A DNA stretch of 64,000 nt, taken from positions 196,757,044 to 196,821,043 of the forward strand of contig NC_053494.1 of assembly GCF_905171775.1 (NCBI RefSeq), written 5' to 3'. The translations under genes were made by a program, and so were the position numbers. This stretch comes from Rana temporaria (lineage: Eukaryota > Chordata > Amphibia > Anura > Ranidae). Positions 63,670-64,000 of the stretch are shown here, piece by piece (the stretch's first letter is position 1; each line of letters begins with the position of its first letter). The notes beneath the pieces are model-generated. The model did no database searches and was not told the origin of the DNA. It worked only from the letters and a program-made list of their open reading frames with translations.

Positions 63670-63783
63670 TTACAACCCCTTTAACCTTCAATCTACTTTT
63701 GTAGTTTGCATTATGTAGGCCCCCACTTTAATACATTTAGAAGCTACATTTTTGGGGGTTGCAAGTACCTTTTCCATAATGTA

Positions 63784-64000
63784 CTTACATAGTTACATAG
63801 TTAGTCAGGTTGAAAAAAAACACAGTCCATCCAGTTCAACCATAAAAAAAAAAAAAAAAAAATATTATACAATCCCATATACCCAATTCTATACCTACAG
63901 TAGATCCAGAGGAAGGCGAAAAACCCCAGCAGAGCATGATCCAATTTGCTACAGCAGGAGAAAAAATTCCTTCCTGATCCCCTGAGAGGCAATCGGATTT
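63784..64000 (-). mobile_element. CR1/L2-type LINE 3' end, runs off the window
   Basis: On the minus strand the sequence reads GGCAATCAGG-like start through CTGCTGGGGTTTTTCGCC and GGTATAGAATTGGGTATATG to the terminal ACTATGTAACTATGTAAG. It is the same family as 11970-13697 and covers its last 210 bases. It gives the uninterrupted sequence for the hAT insertion at 12989. Confidence 0.85.

Larger units (their letters stand above)
62318..63684. mobile_element. Palindromic TTAA MITE carrying two nested insertions
   Basis: Starts TTAAAGGGGTTGTAAAGG and ends with ACAACCCCTTTAA, separated from the preceding CCTTTA by the second insert. Arms include AGCTAGTGCATTGTTGG against CCAACAATGCACCAGCT and CTGAATTTCTCACTTCCTGT against its complement. 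The related arm at 28505-28752 lacks both insertions and gives the empty sites. Confidence 0.92.

Overview
The window looks like anuran (frog) nuclear DNA, most likely from a ranid-type genome. That assignment is an inference: the dispersed repeat families resemble, from memory, those abundant in ranid frogs, and I could not search any database. I see no host exon with convincing coding structure, no rRNA gene, no intact tRNA gene and no CRISPR array. The long open frames are mostly read-through of tandem repeats or of decayed transposons.

By my hand tally about 40 of the 64 kb belongs to recognisable mobile elements or tandem repeats. Five kinds of DNA transposon dominate. (1) Elements bounded by TTAA at both ends (piggyBac-like signature), many of them long palindromes, with ends such as TTAACCACTT, TTAAAGCGGG and TTAAAGGGGTTGTAAA. 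(2) Elements with GGGCCAGATTCA, TGCC(C/G)CGTACACACGA or GGCC ends and 3-bp T/A-rich target duplications (PIF/Harbinger-like signature). (3) hAT-like elements with CAG-type or TAG-type ends and 8-bp target duplications, seven of them exact or one base off. (4) Two Tc1-like fragments, one keeping a DD34E-spaced transposase remnant. (5) TA-flanked elements starting CCGTATTT or CTGTATTT. Non-LTR elements are an L1/Tx1-type ORF2 remnant (40577-42760), a second RT fragment (1301-1786, minus) and two copies of a CR1/L2-type 3' end (11970-13697 plus, 63784-64000 minus). There is one clear tRNA-derived SINE (about 28950-29188).

Layout: 0-5 kb, TTAA element, RT fragment, three Harbinger-like MITEs and a hAT; 5-9 kb, TTAA elements and a long unclassified frog repeat; 9-15 kb, Harbinger-like and TTAA elements plus the CR1/L2 LINE carrying two insertions; 15-20 kb, a TA-flanked element with minisatellite and nested hAT, then a 0.9-kb minisatellite; 20-29 kb, Harbinger-like, TTAA and hAT elements and the SINE; 30-32 kb, a hAT holding about 1.2 kb of tandem repeats; 32-39 kb, mostly unassigned sequence; 39-43 kb, Tc1 with nested hAT and the L1/Tx1 remnant; 43-51 kb, dense MITEs; 51-58 kb, AT-rich repeats, hAT and microsatellites; 58-64 kb, Tc1 with nested TTAA element, hAT within hAT, and a TTAA element with two nested insertions.

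The window therefore reads as a layered record of transposition. In several cases a second copy inside the window supplies the empty site, so the duplication length can be read directly. Four stretches lack any repeat signature (15.1-15.65, 43.6-44.3, 53.4-54.1 and 61.7-62.3 kb) and are the best candidates for conserved host noncoding DNA.
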